This document shows, one piece after another, positions 35,213 to 45,363 of a stretch of DNA of 60,478 bases. Origin of the DNA: Bacteroidota bacterium (lineage in GTDB: Bacteria > Bacteroidota > Bacteroidia > JABEUT01). Numbering within the stretch: the first letter of the stretch is position 1; each line of letters starts with the position of its first letter. The notes beneath the pieces were generated by a model that saw nothing but the letters and a program-made list of their open reading frames with translations, did no database searches and was not told the origin of the DNA. The translations under genes were made by a program, and so were the position numbers. The stretch covers positions 1 through 60,478 of the forward strand of contig JABDHI010000008.1 of the NCBI GenBank assembly GCA_013285655.1. The letters are read 5' to 3'.

Positions 35213-37903
35213 ATGAAACGAGGCTCATACGCATTATATATCTTATTCTTACTCTACCTGCCTCTTTCTGTTTATGCTCAAAAAAGTACTGGTGACCAAA
35301 ATTTCGCAAACTACAATTACAGGGCGGCAATAAGTAATTACCAGCACGCCATTTTATCCAACCCTCAGGATACAGCTTCGCTAATAAAGTTGGCCGAATG
35401 CTACGAAATACTCCGCGACTATACAAATGCTGAGATATATTATGCCCGGGCTATAGCCATACCCAACATACCCGCGTACGTATTTTTAAAATACGGCAAA
35501 ATATTACAGAGTAATGGCAAAATAGAACAGGCCTGCGGAGAATTTATGGCTTACGCTGAAATGAACCCTACTGACCCTGCTGGTAAAGATGAGTTGCGCT
35601 ATTGCGATAAGCTGAAAAAGAAATACCTGCTTAATTATGAAGTAACTTCTGTAGATGGAATAAACACCAAAACATCTGAGTTTGCACCTGCGATTTATAA
35701 CGATAACCTGGTATTTGTAAGTGACCGTGGCAGTGATATAGTTGAGTTTGAAAAAAGTAGTGCTACCGGCGGTAATTTTTTTAAGCTTTTCATGGCTAAA
35801 CCAACCGATAATAGCTTTACTAAACCATCTAATTTTAATGTGCCCGGTAACGGAGGTAATTCTGACTATGCTATTGGCCCTGCTACATTTACAGCTGATG
35901 TTAAAACAATGATATTTGCACAGATAGCTTCCGTTCGTAAAAGCAAATTCGTTAACCAGTCTAAACTTTATATCAGTATCGGCGATGGCAGCAAATGGAG
36001 CAAGCCACAAGCCTTTCAGTATAACAGCGATACCTACTCTATTTTCGACCCATCAATTTCTGCCGATGGCCAATGGCTATATTTTGCATCGAACATGCCG
36101 GGTGGTTATGGCGGAACAGATATTTACGAATGCCAGAAAACAGCCAGTGGCTGGTCTCAACCAAAGAATCTTGGACCCGATGTAAACACCTCCGGCAATG
36201 AAGTCTTTCCTTACATACGTAAGGATGGTACTCTCTTCTTTTCATCAGACAGGCATTTTAATTATGGTGGACTGGATATTTTTTCTGCCGTTAAAGAAGA
36301 TGCTGATCTTTGGTCTGAAGTATTGAATTTGGGCCCTGACATAAATTCTACTACCGATGATTTTGGAATTTGTTTTAACAGCAACGGACGCACGGGTTAT
36401 TTTTCATCGAACAGAAAAAGCGGGAAAGGAGCTGATGACATTTATGGTTTTAATTACATAGGAGACTTTAAACCTTTAAAAGGGAAAGTACTATTTAGCC
36501 ATAATATTAATGACCCTGCTCCTTCTATTGGCGTTAGCCTTGTTAACGATAGCGGCAGAGTTATTGCAAACGGGCAGACTGATAAAATGGGATCTTTTTT
36601 ATTTACCAAGCTTAACCCAGACAGAAAATATATAGTTAAAGTTGATGAAAATGACCCACGCTTGCAGGGTAAAAAAAGAATTTACCTGGCCGATAGCAAC
36701 GGTAAAATTGTGGGTGTAACACTTTTAGAGCAAGGCATGGGTAAGTTCTCATTCACACAGCTTCCGCCCGACCTTAGCCGCTTACCGCGTATGGATGCTG
36801 TTGATCACAACATAAATATTGCCGGAAATTTATTACATGGTTCTGAAGCAGAACCTGTTGCTAACGTAAAGATAAATCTGCTTAACTCTAACGGACAAGT
36901 ACTACAATCGGCTACCACCAACGAGTTTGGCGCTTTTGTTTTCAGCAACCTGCCACCCGATGAGAATTATATGTTCCAGGTTGATGCCCAGGATACAAAG
37001 TTACCGGCAAACTCACGTATTGAAATAACCGACAGAAATGGCGGCGCTATAAAGACTTTTAATATCGGGCCGAGTGGCAATTTCCGTTTTGATTTACTGG
37101 CATCAGACTCAATTGGTATACGAAAAATGAAAGTGGAAGATTCTGAGATTCGCCTTTCTATGAAAAGCTTATTGCTCGGACAAAACCAGGAAAGATTAGC
37201 CGGTGTTAAAGTAACACTGACTGACAGGAATGGCAATGTTATAGAAAGCACAACTACCGATAAACATGGAGAATTCAACTTTAGCAACTTACCGCCCGAC
37301 AGAACCTATTTTGAAGAAGTAGATGTCAATGACCCTAAGATAAAAAGCATGAGCAAACTTTTTATAGCGGATACTAGGGGGAGGGTTGTTCGGGAACTTG
37401 ATATGGATAAAGGGTACAAATTTGAAATATTGGAATCGGACAAATCGCAAATGGGCAACCTTAACGTATACGACCCTTGGCTTACGGTGCTTAACCTAAA
37501 GAATAAAGGATCAGCAGCCAGCCTGGACAGCATACATATTATTGAAAACATTTACTACGATTACCAGAAATGGGATATACAACCTGCGGCAGCCCGTGTA
37601 CTCGATAAGGTTGTAGCAGTTATGAATAACGATTCTACTATTAATATTGAAGTAGATGCGTATACTGACCCGCGTGGATCGGATGAATTTAACTTTATAC
37701 TATCACAAAAGCGTGCCGATGCAGCGGTAGAATATATGGTGTTTCAAGGTATAAGTAAGAGTCGCCTGGTAGGTATTGGTTTTGGTAAAACCCGCCAGAT
37801 AAATAACTGTGGCGACCCTGGAGTTATTTGCAACGAAGAACAGTTAGCTAAAAACCGCCGTACTGAATTTAAAATACGAAGGAAATACGGCAACCACAAA
37901 TGA
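35213..37903 (+). CDS. PorE-like OmpA-family protein: TPR, WD40-like propeller, three regulatory domains, OmpA domain
   Basis: An 896-residue protein with signal peptide MKRGSYALYILFLLYLPLSVYAQ. Parts in order: TPR region about 25-140; PD40/WD40-like propeller about 150-415 (SADGQWLYFASNMPGGYGGTD, SSDRHFNYGGLDIF, YFSSNRKSGKGADDIYGF); three tandem carboxypeptidase-regulatory-like domains about 420-540, 541-650 and 655-760 (each with a TDKMGSFLFTKLNPD-like core); and a peptidoglycan-binding OmpA domain about 775-896 (VDAYTDPRGSDEFN, SQKRADAAVEYM, KNRRTEFKI). PorE of Porphyromonas has this plan with a single regulatory domain. It probably ties the secretion apparatus to peptidoglycan. The stop overlaps the GH16 start (ATGA). 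Confidence 0.93.
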   Translation: MKRGSYALYILFLLYLPLSVYAQKSTGDQNFANYNYRAAISNYQHAILSNPQDTASLIKLAECYEILRDYTNAEIYYARAIAIPNIPAYVFLKYGKILQSNGKIEQACGEFMAYAEMNPTDPAGKDELRYCDKLKKKYLLNYEVTSVDGINTKTSEFAPAIYNDNLVFVSDRGSDIVEFEKSSATGGNFFKLFMAKPTDNSFTKPSNFNVPGNGGNSDYAIGPATFTADVKTMIFAQIASVRKSKFVNQSKLYISIGDGSKWSKPQAFQYNSDTYSIFDPSISADGQWLYFASNMPGGYGGTDIYECQKTASGWSQPKNLGPDVNTSGNEVFPYIRKDGTLFFSSDRHFNYGGLDIFSAVKEDADLWSEVLNLGPDINSTTDDFGICFNSNGRTGYFSSNRKSGKGADDIYGFNYIGDFKPLKGKVLFSHNINDPAPSIGVSLVNDSGRVIANGQTDKMGSFLFTKLNPDRKYIVKVDENDPRLQGKKRIYLADSNGKIVGVTLLEQGMGKFSFTQLPPDLSRLPRMDAVDHNINIAGNLLHGSEAEPVANVKINLLNSNGQVLQSATTNEFGAFVFSNLPPDENYMFQVDAQDTKLPANSRIEITDRNGGAIKTFNIGPSGNFRFDLLASDSIGIRKMKVEDSEIRLSMKSLLLGQNQERLAGVKVTLTDRNGNVIESTTTDKHGEFNFSNLPPDRTYFEEVDVNDPKIKSMSKLFIADTRGRVVRELDMDKGYKFEILESDKSQMGNLNVYDPWLTVLNLKNKGSAASLDSIHIIENIYYDYQKWDIQPAAARVLDKVVAVMNNDSTINIEVDAYTDPRGSDEFNFILSQKRADAAVEYMVFQGISKSRLVGIGFGKTRQINNCGDPGVICNEEQLAKNRRTEFKIRRKYGNHK

Positions 37904-38949
37904 AAAGATACCGCTTTGTAGCAATCGTATTCTTTATGTGGTGCAACTCATCTCAGGCACAAACGTGGAACTTAGTATGGTCTGATGAATTCAATGGACC
38001 AAGTATCAACACCAAAAACTGGACGTACGACACCGGCAGCGGTGGCTGGGGTAATAGCGAATTAGAATACTATACCAATCGTGCTGCAAATGCGACTATT
38101 AGCAAGGGCAACTTATTGATAATAGATAAAAAGGAATCATACGGAGGAAGCAGTTATACCTCTGCCCGAATGAAAACCGAGGGCTTACAGAGCTGGACCT
38201 ATGGAAAAATTGAGGCACGTATTAAGCTTCCAAGTGGCGGACAAGGCCTATGGCCGGCATTTTGGATGCTTGGAGATACGATAAATAAAGCAGGCTGGCC
38301 ACAGTGTGGTGAGCTGGATATTTTAGAAACAATAAACTCAATACCGACAGTTTATGGGACTGCACACTGGTACAATGGTGGTACTACATCATCGGGTAGC
38401 GATACTGCGTGTAAAAACCTTACGGGTTATCACCTTTATACAATCATTTGGGATTCTAACTCCATAAAATGGTTGCTTGATAGTGTGCAGTATTACGAAG
38501 TGAATGTTTCTAAAAGCATAAATAACACACAGGCTTTTCATACCCCTTATAAAGATTTCATATTGCTAAACATGGCTATTGGCGGCAGTTGGCCGGGTAA
38601 TCCAAACACCTCCACTGTATTCCCAGATACTATGTTTGTAGATTATGTACGAGTTTACCAATTAAAAAAACCAACATCGGTAAACGTAATTACTGAACAG
38701 GAAAACAATATCGTTTTATACCCGCAACCCTCTAACGGCAACTTTACCGTCTCAATGAAAGATAAGAATGGTACGTCGCAATTTATTTTGCTTAACATGC
38801 TTGGGCAAATAATTTACCAAAAGAGTATTACTCGTTTCGATACGGAAATAAATCTGAAAGGGCAGTTAGCGGCAGGTATGTATTTATACAAGATACTTTC
38901 AGAAAAAGGGGAATACCTAGGCAGCGGTAAACTCGTTATCAAGAATTAA
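37900..38949 (+). CDS. Secreted GH16 beta-glucanase (laminarinase-like) with T9SS type A sorting domain
   Basis: A 349-residue secreted glycoside hydrolase. Signal peptide to about residue 20 (SSQAQ). The GH16 core begins LVWSDEFNGPSINTKNW; GKIEARIKLPSGGQGLWPAFWMLG leads to the catalytic motif GELDILE with nucleophile Glu138 and acid/base Glu143. GTAHWYNGG and FILLNMAIGGSWPG follow, as in beta-1,3-glucanases. The last 80 residues are a T9SS type A domain (LYPQPSNGNFTVSM, LAAGMYLYKIL). It likely cleaves laminarin or a related mixed-linkage glucan outside the cell. Its overlap with the PorE-like gene places it in the adhesin operon. Confidence 0.93.
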   Translation: MKRYRFVAIVFFMWCNSSQAQTWNLVWSDEFNGPSINTKNWTYDTGSGGWGNSELEYYTNRAANATISKGNLLIIDKKESYGGSSYTSARMKTEGLQSWTYGKIEARIKLPSGGQGLWPAFWMLGDTINKAGWPQCGELDILETINSIPTVYGTAHWYNGGTTSSGSDTACKNLTGYHLYTIIWDSNSIKWLLDSVQYYEVNVSKSINNTQAFHTPYKDFILLNMAIGGSWPGNPNTSTVFPDTMFVDYVRVYQLKKPTSVNVITEQENNIVLYPQPSNGNFTVSMKDKNGTSQFILLNMLGQIIYQKSITRFDTEINLKGQLAAGMYLYKILSEKGEYLGSGKLVIKN

Positions 38950-39723
38950 TCAGGCGAAGGCAATTTTCACCATATCGCCTTCCTTTACCCCTATCAATTC
39001 TCCAAGGTTGCCATGGTTTATAGCTAATTCGAGCATACCTGAACTTGAGAACATAGCCACTATCTCTCCTTTAGGGCTTTGACTGTACGATGGCGAAATA
39101 ATTTCTATACCATACCCCTTCACATCAATAACAAATGCCCGGCCTTTTGCTACTTGTACAAAAAGGTTCCTATCGATGTTACAAATACAATTACCGTATT
39201 CATCAACATATACAACAACGGCAGTTATGCTATTAGCGTCGTAAGTGGGCTTCCAGGCCGTCGGGCGCTGATAGTCTGCGCAATCCTTGCCTACAGCATC
39301 TAAGCTTCCCCCATTGGCAATATAACAAGCCACCTTAGCAAATACATCGCGAGCCGGAAAGGTAATTGCTGTCAGATCAGATGCAATACCTATCTGAACC
39401 ACTTTAGTAAGTTCTGTATCAAAGGCAAGGCTAAAAAGTCCGTTATCGGGCCCTACAAAGTAATGCCCTTCAAAATCAATAGCTAAAAACCTGGGATTTT
39501 TGCCCGCTAACGAGTCAACCGAAACAATATGTATAGTACCCTTTGGAAACTGGCTGTATGCATTTTTAAGAATAAACGCGGCTGAACTAACATGGAAGGG
39601 CTTGATATGGTGGGTAATATCTACCACATTAGCACCCGGAGTACCAGAAAGTAAGGCAGCTTTAACGCTTCCGGCATAGTAACCGGCAGTGCCCATATCG
39701 GTAATAAGCGTTATTATTGGCAT
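38950..39723 (-). CDS. SAM hydroxide adenosyltransferase (DUF62 family)
   Basis: The family hydrolyses S-adenosyl-methionine to adenosine and methionine and is related to the fluorinase/chlorinase of Streptomyces. The 257-residue protein opens IITLITDMGTAGYYAGSVKAA and has NVVDITHHIKPFHVSSAAF, GTIHIVSVDSLAG and YFVGPDNGLFSLAF, all family hallmarks. The C domain carries VVYVDEYGNCICNID. The fluorinase-specific loop is not obvious, so SAM hydrolase is the likely activity. Its promoter lies back to back with that of phoH, and it is convergent with the GH16 gene with no gap. Confidence 0.92.
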   Translation of the reverse strand: MPIITLITDMGTAGYYAGSVKAALLSGTPGANVVDITHHIKPFHVSSAAFILKNAYSQFPKGTIHIVSVDSLAGKNPRFLAIDFEGHYFVGPDNGLFSLAFDTELTKVVQIGIASDLTAITFPARDVFAKVACYIANGGSLDAVGKDCADYQRPTAWKPTYDANSITAVVVYVDEYGNCICNIDRNLFVQVAKGRAFVIDVKGYGIEIISPSYSQSPKGEIVAMFSSSGMLELAINHGNLGELIGVKEGDMVKIAFA

Positions 39724-39776
39724 GTTGATAAATGCTTATATAAATGCCCCTTTTGTGGAAATCTTTTAATAAACTT

Positions 39777-39784
39777 CAAAAGTA
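39777..39784 (-). promoter_or_regulatory. -7 element for the SAM hydrolase gene
   Basis: Minus-strand TACTTTTG, 53 bases before the ATG at 39723 and 18 bases from the divergent phoH element. Confidence 0.42.
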
Positions 39785-39802
39785 ATATAAAATCCCTTAG
39801 TG

Positions 39803-39810
39803 TACTTTTG
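39803..39810 (+). promoter_or_regulatory. -7 element for phoH
   Basis: TACTTTTG, 25 bases before the ATG at 39836; it is the same octamer as in the divergent element at 39784-39777. Confidence 0.5.
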
Positions 39811-39835
39811 TATCTAATCATCTAAAAAAATCCGA

Positions 39836-40816
39836 ATGGCTGAAAGAGAGATTTTCATTAAAGACATCCCACTGGTTGAACTCTATGGCATCAATGATTC
39901 CAAAATGGGTTTGATCAAGGAGCATTTTCCCAACATTAAAATTGTTGCCCGCGGAGATGCTCTGAGGATAACCGGAGATGAAAATGATTTGGAAGCATTA
40001 GAGCGTAAGATCTACTGGATGATGGAACACTTCCGTAAGTACCACGCACTGAATGAAATTGATATAGACCGTATTTTAAAGAGCCCGGGCCATGGTCAGC
40101 AAACTGAGAATGGCACCACTGACGAGAACATTATAGTATATGGTAATAACGGCGTAGTAGTAAGAGCAAGGACGCCGAATCAATTAAGAATGGTTCAAAG
40201 CTCTTATAAGAACGACCTTATGTTTGCAGTAGGCCCTGCGGGTACCGGCAAAACCTACACAGCAGTTGCACTAGCTGTAAGGGCAATGAAGAATAAAGAA
40301 GTACGTAAAATTATACTTACCCGCCCAGCTGTAGAAGCGGGAGAAAATCTTGGTTTTTTACCGGGAGATCTGAAAGAAAAACTTGATCCATACTTACAAC
40401 CGCTGTACGATGCGTTGTTTGATATGTTGCCAAGCGATAAGCTTCAATCGTATTTAGAGAACAAGATCATTGAAGTAGCGCCACTTGCATTTATGCGTGG
40501 CCGTACACTTAACAATGCTTTTGTAATATTAGATGAGGCACAGAACACTACCGAAGGCCAAATGAAAATGTTCCTTACCCGTATGGGAAGTTCAGCTAAA
40601 TTCATTGTTACCGGCGACGCTACACAAACCGATCTTCCGTTTAAGCAAGCATCAGGCTTAACACAAGCAGTTAAAATATTCGGCAACGTACCGGGTATTG
40701 ATATCATTCACTTAGATGTGAACGACGTTGTGCGCCATAAGCTTGTACGTAAGATATTGAGCATCTATGATGCTGAAACCACCGCTAACGCATCCGCTAA
40801 AGTACATTCTAAATAA
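39836..40816 (+). CDS. phoH: PhoH family ATPase
   Basis: A 326-residue cytosolic P-loop protein of the PhoH/YbeZ type. The N-terminal about 110 residues form the KH-like region. Walker A GPAGTGKT is at residues 133-140, followed by [20 protein letters not shown], and Walker B is FVILDEAQN. These proteins are linked to RNA metabolism and ribosome maturation, often beside ybeY; no ybeY is adjacent here. purC follows 8 bases later, so the two share a transcript. Confidence 0.95.
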   Translation: MAEREIFIKDIPLVELYGINDSKMGLIKEHFPNIKIVARGDALRITGDENDLEALERKIYWMMEHFRKYHALNEIDIDRILKSPGHGQQTENGTTDENIIVYGNNGVVVRARTPNQLRMVQSSYKNDLMFAVGPAGTGKTYTAVALAVRAMKNKEVRKIILTRPAVEAGENLGFLPGDLKEKLDPYLQPLYDALFDMLPSDKLQSYLENKIIEVAPLAFMRGRTLNNAFVILDEAQNTTEGQMKMFLTRMGSSAKFIVTGDATQTDLPFKQASGLTQAVKIFGNVPGIDIIHLDVNDVVRHKLVRKILSIYDAETTANASAKVHSK

Positions 40817-40824
40817 TCATATAT

Positions 40825-41787
40825 ATGAAAACAATAACAGCAACAAATTTTAAGTTTCCGGGCCAGAAGAGTTTTTACAAGGGCAAAGTGCGTGATGTAT
40901 ATAACATTAACGACGAAATGCTTGTAATGGTAGTGAGCGACAGGGTTTCGGCATTTGACGTGGTATTGCCTAAGGGCGTACCTTATAAAGGACAAATGCT
41001 AAATCAAATTGCGGCACACTTTATGAAAGCTACTGCCGATATAGTACCTAATTGGATAATGGGTACACCTCACCCTATGGTGAGCGTTGGCAAAATGTGC
41101 CAGCCATTTAAAGTAGAAATGGTTATACGCGGTTACCTTACAGGCCATGCCTGGAGAGAGTACAGTTCAGGCAAGCGCGAACTGTGCGGCGTTAAACTAC
41201 CGGAAGGCATGCAGGAAAATGAAGCTTTCAGAGAACCATTCATTACCCCTACTACCAAAGCAGATGTGGGCCACGATGAAGATATTTCGAAAAGCGATAT
41301 CATTAAAAAGGGCTTAGTATCTAAAGAACATTACGAACAACTGGAACACTATACCCGTATGCTGTTTAAGCGTGGTACCGAAATGGCCGCTAAACGCGGA
41401 CTTATTTTGGTGGATACCAAGTATGAATTCGGACTGTATGATGGTAAGATATACCTGATAGATGAAATTCACACACCTGATTCTTCGAGGTATTTTTATA
41501 AGGAAGGATACGAAGAACGTATGAAGAACAAAGAGCCTCAAAAGCAATTGTCGAAAGAATTCTTGCGCCAATGGTTAATTGAGAATGGCTTCCAGGGCAA
41601 ACCGGGCCAACAGATGCCTGCTATGGATGATGCCGTTATGGAATCAGTATCGAAGCGTTACATGGAACTTTATGAGCAAATTATAGGTGAGAAATTTGTA
41701 CCTATACCAGAAGGTGTTGACCCTGAAAAGGCAATTGAAGAAAGCGTGCTTAAATTTTTAGGCGAGCATAGCTTAGTAAAACACTAA
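40825..41787 (+). CDS. purC: Phosphoribosylaminoimidazole-succinocarboxamide synthase
   Basis: SAICAR synthetase joins CAIR and aspartate using ATP in purine synthesis. At 320 aa it is the long form of the family. [13 protein letters not shown] begins the ATP site; [35 protein letters not shown] and [31 protein letters not shown] are family motifs. The C-terminal extension [15 protein letters not shown] is typical of Bacteroidota. It is cotranscribed with phoH and ends at the strong terminator 41816-41850. Confidence 0.97.
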   Translation: MKTITATNFKFPGQKSFYKGKVRDVYNINDEMLVMVVSDRVSAFDVVLPKGVPYKGQMLNQIAAHFMKATADIVPNWIMGTPHPMVSVGKMCQPFKVEMVIRGYLTGHAWREYSSGKRELCGVKLPEGMQENEAFREPFITPTTKADVGHDEDISKSDIIKKGLVSKEHYEQLEHYTRMLFKRGTEMAAKRGLILVDTKYEFGLYDGKIYLIDEIHTPDSSRYFYKEGYEERMKNKEPQKQLSKEFLRQWLIENGFQGKPGQQMPAMDDAVMESVSKRYMELYEQIIGEKFVPIPEGVDPEKAIEESVLKFLGEHSLVKH

Positions 41788-41815
41788 ACCACAACACAAC
41801 CAACAACCCTAAATG

Positions 41816-41850
41816 AAAAAGCCTCCCGAGTACTCGGGAGGCTTTTTTTA
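41816..41850. terminator. Intrinsic terminator after purC
   Basis: GCCTCCCGAGTACTCGGGAGGC (41821-41842) is a perfect palindrome with an A-run before and a T-run after, so it can work in both directions. Confidence 0.95.
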
Positions 41851-41915
41851 TAGGTATTATTTTACTTGATTTCCATAGTTATTAGTAGCCTTGAAGCTAT
41901 TGCATTAATGGAAAC

Positions 41916-41955
41916 AAAAAATCCCGTTCCGAAGACTCGGGACGGGATTTTTTTA
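41916..41955. terminator. Intrinsic terminator after rpsP
   Basis: A 12-bp stem (41921-41932 with 41937-41948, one G-U pair) and AGAC loop, bordered by A- and T-runs. It serves the convergent rpsP transcript and could back up the purC one. Confidence 0.93.
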
Positions 41956-41980
41956 TAATAAAACCTTAAAACTAGTATAC

Positions 41981-42511
41981 TTATTCAGCAGCTGGTGTTT
42001 CAGTTGCAGCCTCAGCAGCAGGTGCGCTAGCGGCAGCGGCAGCTTCAGCAGCGGCAGCTTTCTTAGCAGCAATTGCAGCAGCCTTGTTTTGGCGAGATGT
42101 TGTTTCAGCAGCAACACGAGCCTTGTATGCTTCCTTAGCATTGGTAAGCTTAATATCCTTCTTGTCAGAATGTGTCTTTTCCTTTTCAGCGGTATATTTT
42201 GCAAACTGGGTATCAGCTTGTTCTTGGTTGAACAAACCTTTCTTCACACCTCTTTGAAGGTGCTTCTTGAACATAATACCTTGTTCTGATAATAAATGAC
42301 GGCAGCTATCTGTCGGTAATGCACCTTTTTCTAACCACTCCAATGTTTTTACATTGTCAATAGTTACACCTTCGTGGTCGTGCTTAGGGTTATATGTTCC
42401 AAGCCTTTCTACATATTTTCCATCACGTGGAGAACGAGAGTCAGCCACTACAATATGGTAAAAAGGTTGTTTCTTTTTGCCTTGTCTTTGTAAACGAATC
42501 TTTAAGGACAT
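41981..42511 (-). CDS. rpsP: 30S ribosomal protein S16 with long alanine-rich tail
   Basis: The first about 80 residues are canonical S16: [31 protein letters not shown] split over the ribosomal start, then [12 protein letters not shown] and [17 protein letters not shown]. Length is 176 aa against about 80-90 in E. coli. The extension is a charged helix ([19 protein letters not shown]) and then an Ala/Lys/Glu-rich low-complexity end. Long S16 tails are common in Bacteroidota. The gene stands alone, without the usual rimM/trmD neighbours. Confidence 0.96.
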   Translation of the reverse strand: MSLKIRLQRQGKKKQPFYHIVVADSRSPRDGKYVERLGTYNPKHDHEGVTIDNVKTLEWLEKGALPTDSCRHLLSEQGIMFKKHLQRGVKKGLFNQEQADTQFAKYTAEKEKTHSDKKDIKLTNAKEAYKARVAAETTSRQNKAAAIAAKKAAAAEAAAAASAPAAEAATETPAAE

Positions 42512-42537
42512 GCTATCTGTTTTTATATTTAGGGCTG

Positions 42538-42545
42538 CAAAGATA
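42538..42545 (-). promoter_or_regulatory. -7 element for rpsP
   Basis: Minus-strand TATCTTTG, 26 bases before the ATG at 42511. Confidence 0.5.
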
Positions 42546-42703
42546 TAAAAAAGCCTTTATATATATAACCCAAACTAAACAAAAAGAGAAGAAATGTTCC
42601 CGCGCAGTCTAAAACACTCATATATATATTGATTATCAATAATATACATCACAAAACAAAGCTTTATAATCTCAATTTAAGCGGGCTATTAATAGAGTAA
42701 TAG

Positions 42704-42711
42704 TACTTTTG
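42704..42711 (+). promoter_or_regulatory. -7 element for the 42722 gene
   Basis: TACTTTTG ends 10 bases before the ATG at 42722, so the leader is at most a few bases. Confidence 0.45.
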
Positions 42712-42721
42712 GCATCCGAAT

Positions 42722-43501
42722 ATGAAAAAAGCGTTTCTTACTCTCTTGTTATGTACAAGTTTCCTGATAGGTTTTAGCCAGGATATAATGACCGTGCTGC
42801 CTGATTCAACCGGAAGGGAATTATTCTCAGATTATTTAGGTATAAAACTTTGGGGTGGGCAGTTTGGGATGAACTCGGTTAACCAGGACCTGAATTTTAA
42901 ATACTATTCGCCAAGTAATAACTATACCTTACAACACGATTTTAATTTAAAGAACGTTAAAAGCACGTCTAACTTTGGGTTGGGGTTGGAAGAAAACGTA
43001 GGAAGCCATTTGATAATTAACTTTTTGGATGTATCGGCTGGTTTTGGCCACAGCAATATTTGGAACTGGAACATAGGTGGTGGTGCAGGTTATTTTATAG
43101 CGCTTGATAAGAAAAGAAATTTCCGTTTTCGCGCTACGGCCAATCTTTTTTATGAAAGTATCTCCTACGAGTTCGGAGATTATATAGATACTACCAACCT
43201 GGGCTTTTATATTAACGGCAATAACCTGGGCGCTTATATTAAAGGCGTAAAGTTTGTCGACAATAGTCTTTGCGCATCGGTGCAGGCAAGTTTATTATTC
43301 CGCACAAAGGAGCTTGACATTTTTGCGGGAGCAGGTTGGACAACCGTACTCATCGATAATGAAAACATTAACTTCTACTCCACCCGCATACCCGTTAACG
43401 AAGGCATATATAATTCGGCCGGCAAAGCCATGAGTCCGCGCCTTTTAAGCCAGGGCAATTATATATTGCAAATTGGCATTATGCGCGAATTTGGCTTGTA
43501 A
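42722..43501 (+). CDS. Predicted outer-membrane barrel protein
   Basis: A 259-residue protein with signal peptide MKKAFLTLLLCTSFLIGFSQ. Mature strands such as FLDVSAGFGHSNIWNWNIGGGAGYF, FRFRATANLFYESISYEFG and SVQASLLFRTKELDIFAGAGW alternate with turns, and the end ILQIGIMREFGL resembles a closing barrel strand. No known family motif was recognised. A promoter element lies just upstream; the downstream M23 gene has its own. Confidence 0.72.
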   Translation: MKKAFLTLLLCTSFLIGFSQDIMTVLPDSTGRELFSDYLGIKLWGGQFGMNSVNQDLNFKYYSPSNNYTLQHDFNLKNVKSTSNFGLGLEENVGSHLIINFLDVSAGFGHSNIWNWNIGGGAGYFIALDKKRNFRFRATANLFYESISYEFGDYIDTTNLGFYINGNNLGAYIKGVKFVDNSLCASVQASLLFRTKELDIFAGAGWTTVLIDNENINFYSTRIPVNEGIYNSAGKAMSPRLLSQGNYILQIGIMREFGL

Positions 43502-43577
43502 AATTTCCATACAGTAGCTGACATTCCAACGTTAATAGCTTTTTCAATTCCGCGTAAAGTCAAACCACTCTGCCTAG

Positions 43578-43585
43578 TATTTTTG
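43578..43585 (+). promoter_or_regulatory. -7 element for the M23 peptidase gene
   Basis: TATTTTTG, 41 bases before the ATG at 43627. Confidence 0.4.
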
Positions 43586-43626
43586 TTATGCCTTATTATA
43601 AATGTGCATAAAACTCCGTACCTGAT

Positions 43627-45363
43627 ATGTTATATACTTTCAGAACTAAATTAAAGTCATCATTCTTCATACTTCTCTCTGCCCTATCAATTGGCGCATC
43701 TGCCCAAAGTAAATACCCTCAGAATTATTTCCGTAACCCGCTTGACGTGCCCATTACACTAGCAGGCACATTTGGCGAAATACGAAGTAACCACTTCCAC
43801 ACCGGGCTCGATATGAAAACCGAAGAGCGCGAAGGGCTTATTGTACATGCCGCTGCTGACGGGTATGTATCGCGTATAAATGTTTCAGGTTATGGCTATG
43901 GCAATGCACTTTACATCACCCATCCTAATGGTTATGTAACGGTATATGGCCACTTAAGCAGGTACAACGATGTTATTATGAAATACCTGAGAAAGATTCA
44001 ATACGAACGTCAACGTTTTTCTGTAGACATAGAATTAAAGCCAGGCGAAATACCTGTAAAGAAAGGCGACACAGTAGCTTACTCGGGTAGTACAGGCGGT
44101 GCTGAAGGCCCTCATTTGCATTTTGAAATACGTGATGAGAAAAGTGAAGACCCTTTAAACCCAATGCTATTCGGGCTAACTACTGTAGATCACGAACCAC
44201 CCGTAATACGTGGTATTTGTATTTATCCGCTTAATGATTCAAGTAACGTAAATGGAAAACATACACCACTTTATATACCTGCAGTTCGAAAAGAAAAGGG
44301 CTACGGCCTTGAAGGCGATTCTGAAATACGTGTATATGGTAAAATTGGTGTTGGCTTAAGCACTTACGATATGGGCGAAGCTGGTACAGGCCACAATGGG
44401 CCATACTCACAGTTGTTGCTTGATGGTGATGATACCGTATACCTCAGCAAAATGGATGAGCTGAGTTTTGGTTCAATACATTATGTAAACGGACACGTAG
44501 ATTTTAAAGCATTCAAAAAAGATAGCCGAACTATTGAACATAGCTTTCAAACCGATAACGATGCACTTGATATTTACAAGAGAATTAGCCACCGTGGCCG
44601 TATTACCTGTAAGGGCGGACAGGAACACAAAATGGAATATGTAGTTAGTGACTTTAACAACAACGTAACAACACTACCATTTACGCTCCACAGCGACACT
44701 AAGAAAGGCACTATTTCGCACGATAGTTTGCGTACTACCACAACCATTTACTGGCACAAAGATTTTGACTATGAAACAAAAGGCATGTTATTACACATAC
44801 CCGAAAAAGTGTTATTCGAAGACACACGTTTCCGTTGCACAATTGATACTTCAGGCCGACGCGTTTATTCTGCAGTTTATAGTATTGGCGATAAATACAT
44901 TCCGTTTAATAACTCTTATACATTAAGTATTAAACCATCTGCTCCCCTACCCGATTCAATTATGAAACGTGCTGTAATTGTGCAGATGGATGGCAATCAC
45001 GTAAGCTACCTTGGTGGCACACTTGAGCACGGATACGTAGTAGCTCACCCAAAGAATTTTGGTTCGTTTGCTATAATGATGGACGATGAACGCCCGCTTA
45101 TTAAGCCTATTAATATTTATAAAAACAAAGACATGAGCCGCACCTCATCTATAGAAGTTGAGATAACCGATAACCTTTCGGGCATTGCTGCCTATAATGC
45201 TTATGTCGACGGGCAATGGATATTAATGGAATACAACCCAAAGAAGAACATGATCTATTACACCTTCGATGAACACGTAGGCAAAGGATCACACCATTTA
45301 AAACTTGTGGTAGTAGATAATGTAGGTAACACCAATGTTTACCAAACTGATTTTACTCGATAA
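43627..45363 (+). CDS. M23-family metallopeptidase (LytM domain), exported
   Basis: A 578-residue protein with a signal peptide ending ASAQ (residue about 27). The LytM/M23 domain is N-terminal (about 45-190): HFHTGLD supplies the first zinc ligands (His58, Asp62), [22 protein letters not shown] the core strand, and HLHFE (163-167) the catalytic/zinc histidines, so the site is complete. An insertion ([19 protein letters not shown]) splits the core. The about 390 following residues are beta-rich and unassigned, probably Ig-like. It likely trims peptidoglycan cross-links or a cell-wall peptide. The stop overlaps the end of the convergent gyrB/parE-type gene by 11 bases. Confidence 0.9.
   Translation: MLYTFRTKLKSSFFILLSALSIGASAQSKYPQNYFRNPLDVPITLAGTFGEIRSNHFHTGLDMKTEEREGLIVHAAADGYVSRINVSGYGYGNALYITHPNGYVTVYGHLSRYNDVIMKYLRKIQYERQRFSVDIELKPGEIPVKKGDTVAYSGSTGGAEGPHLHFEIRDEKSEDPLNPMLFGLTTVDHEPPVIRGICIYPLNDSSNVNGKHTPLYIPAVRKEKGYGLEGDSEIRVYGKIGVGLSTYDMGEAGTGHNGPYSQLLLDGDDTVYLSKMDELSFGSIHYVNGHVDFKAFKKDSRTIEHSFQTDNDALDIYKRISHRGRITCKGGQEHKMEYVVSDFNNNVTTLPFTLHSDTKKGTISHDSLRTTTTIYWHKDFDYETKGMLLHIPEKVLFEDTRFRCTIDTSGRRVYSAVYSIGDKYIPFNNSYTLSIKPSAPLPDSIMKRAVIVQMDGNHVSYLGGTLEHGYVVAHPKNFGSFAIMMDDERPLIKPINIYKNKDMSRTSSIEVEITDNLSGIAAYNAYVDGQWILMEYNPKKNMIYYTFDEHVGKGSHHLKLVVVDNVGNTNVYQTDFTR

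Noticed and set aside
41953-42204. Leu-rich minus-strand frame overlapping rpsP
   Set aside because: It is the alternative frame of the alanine-rich tail of S16, whose repeated GC-rich codons give artificial Leu/Pro runs.
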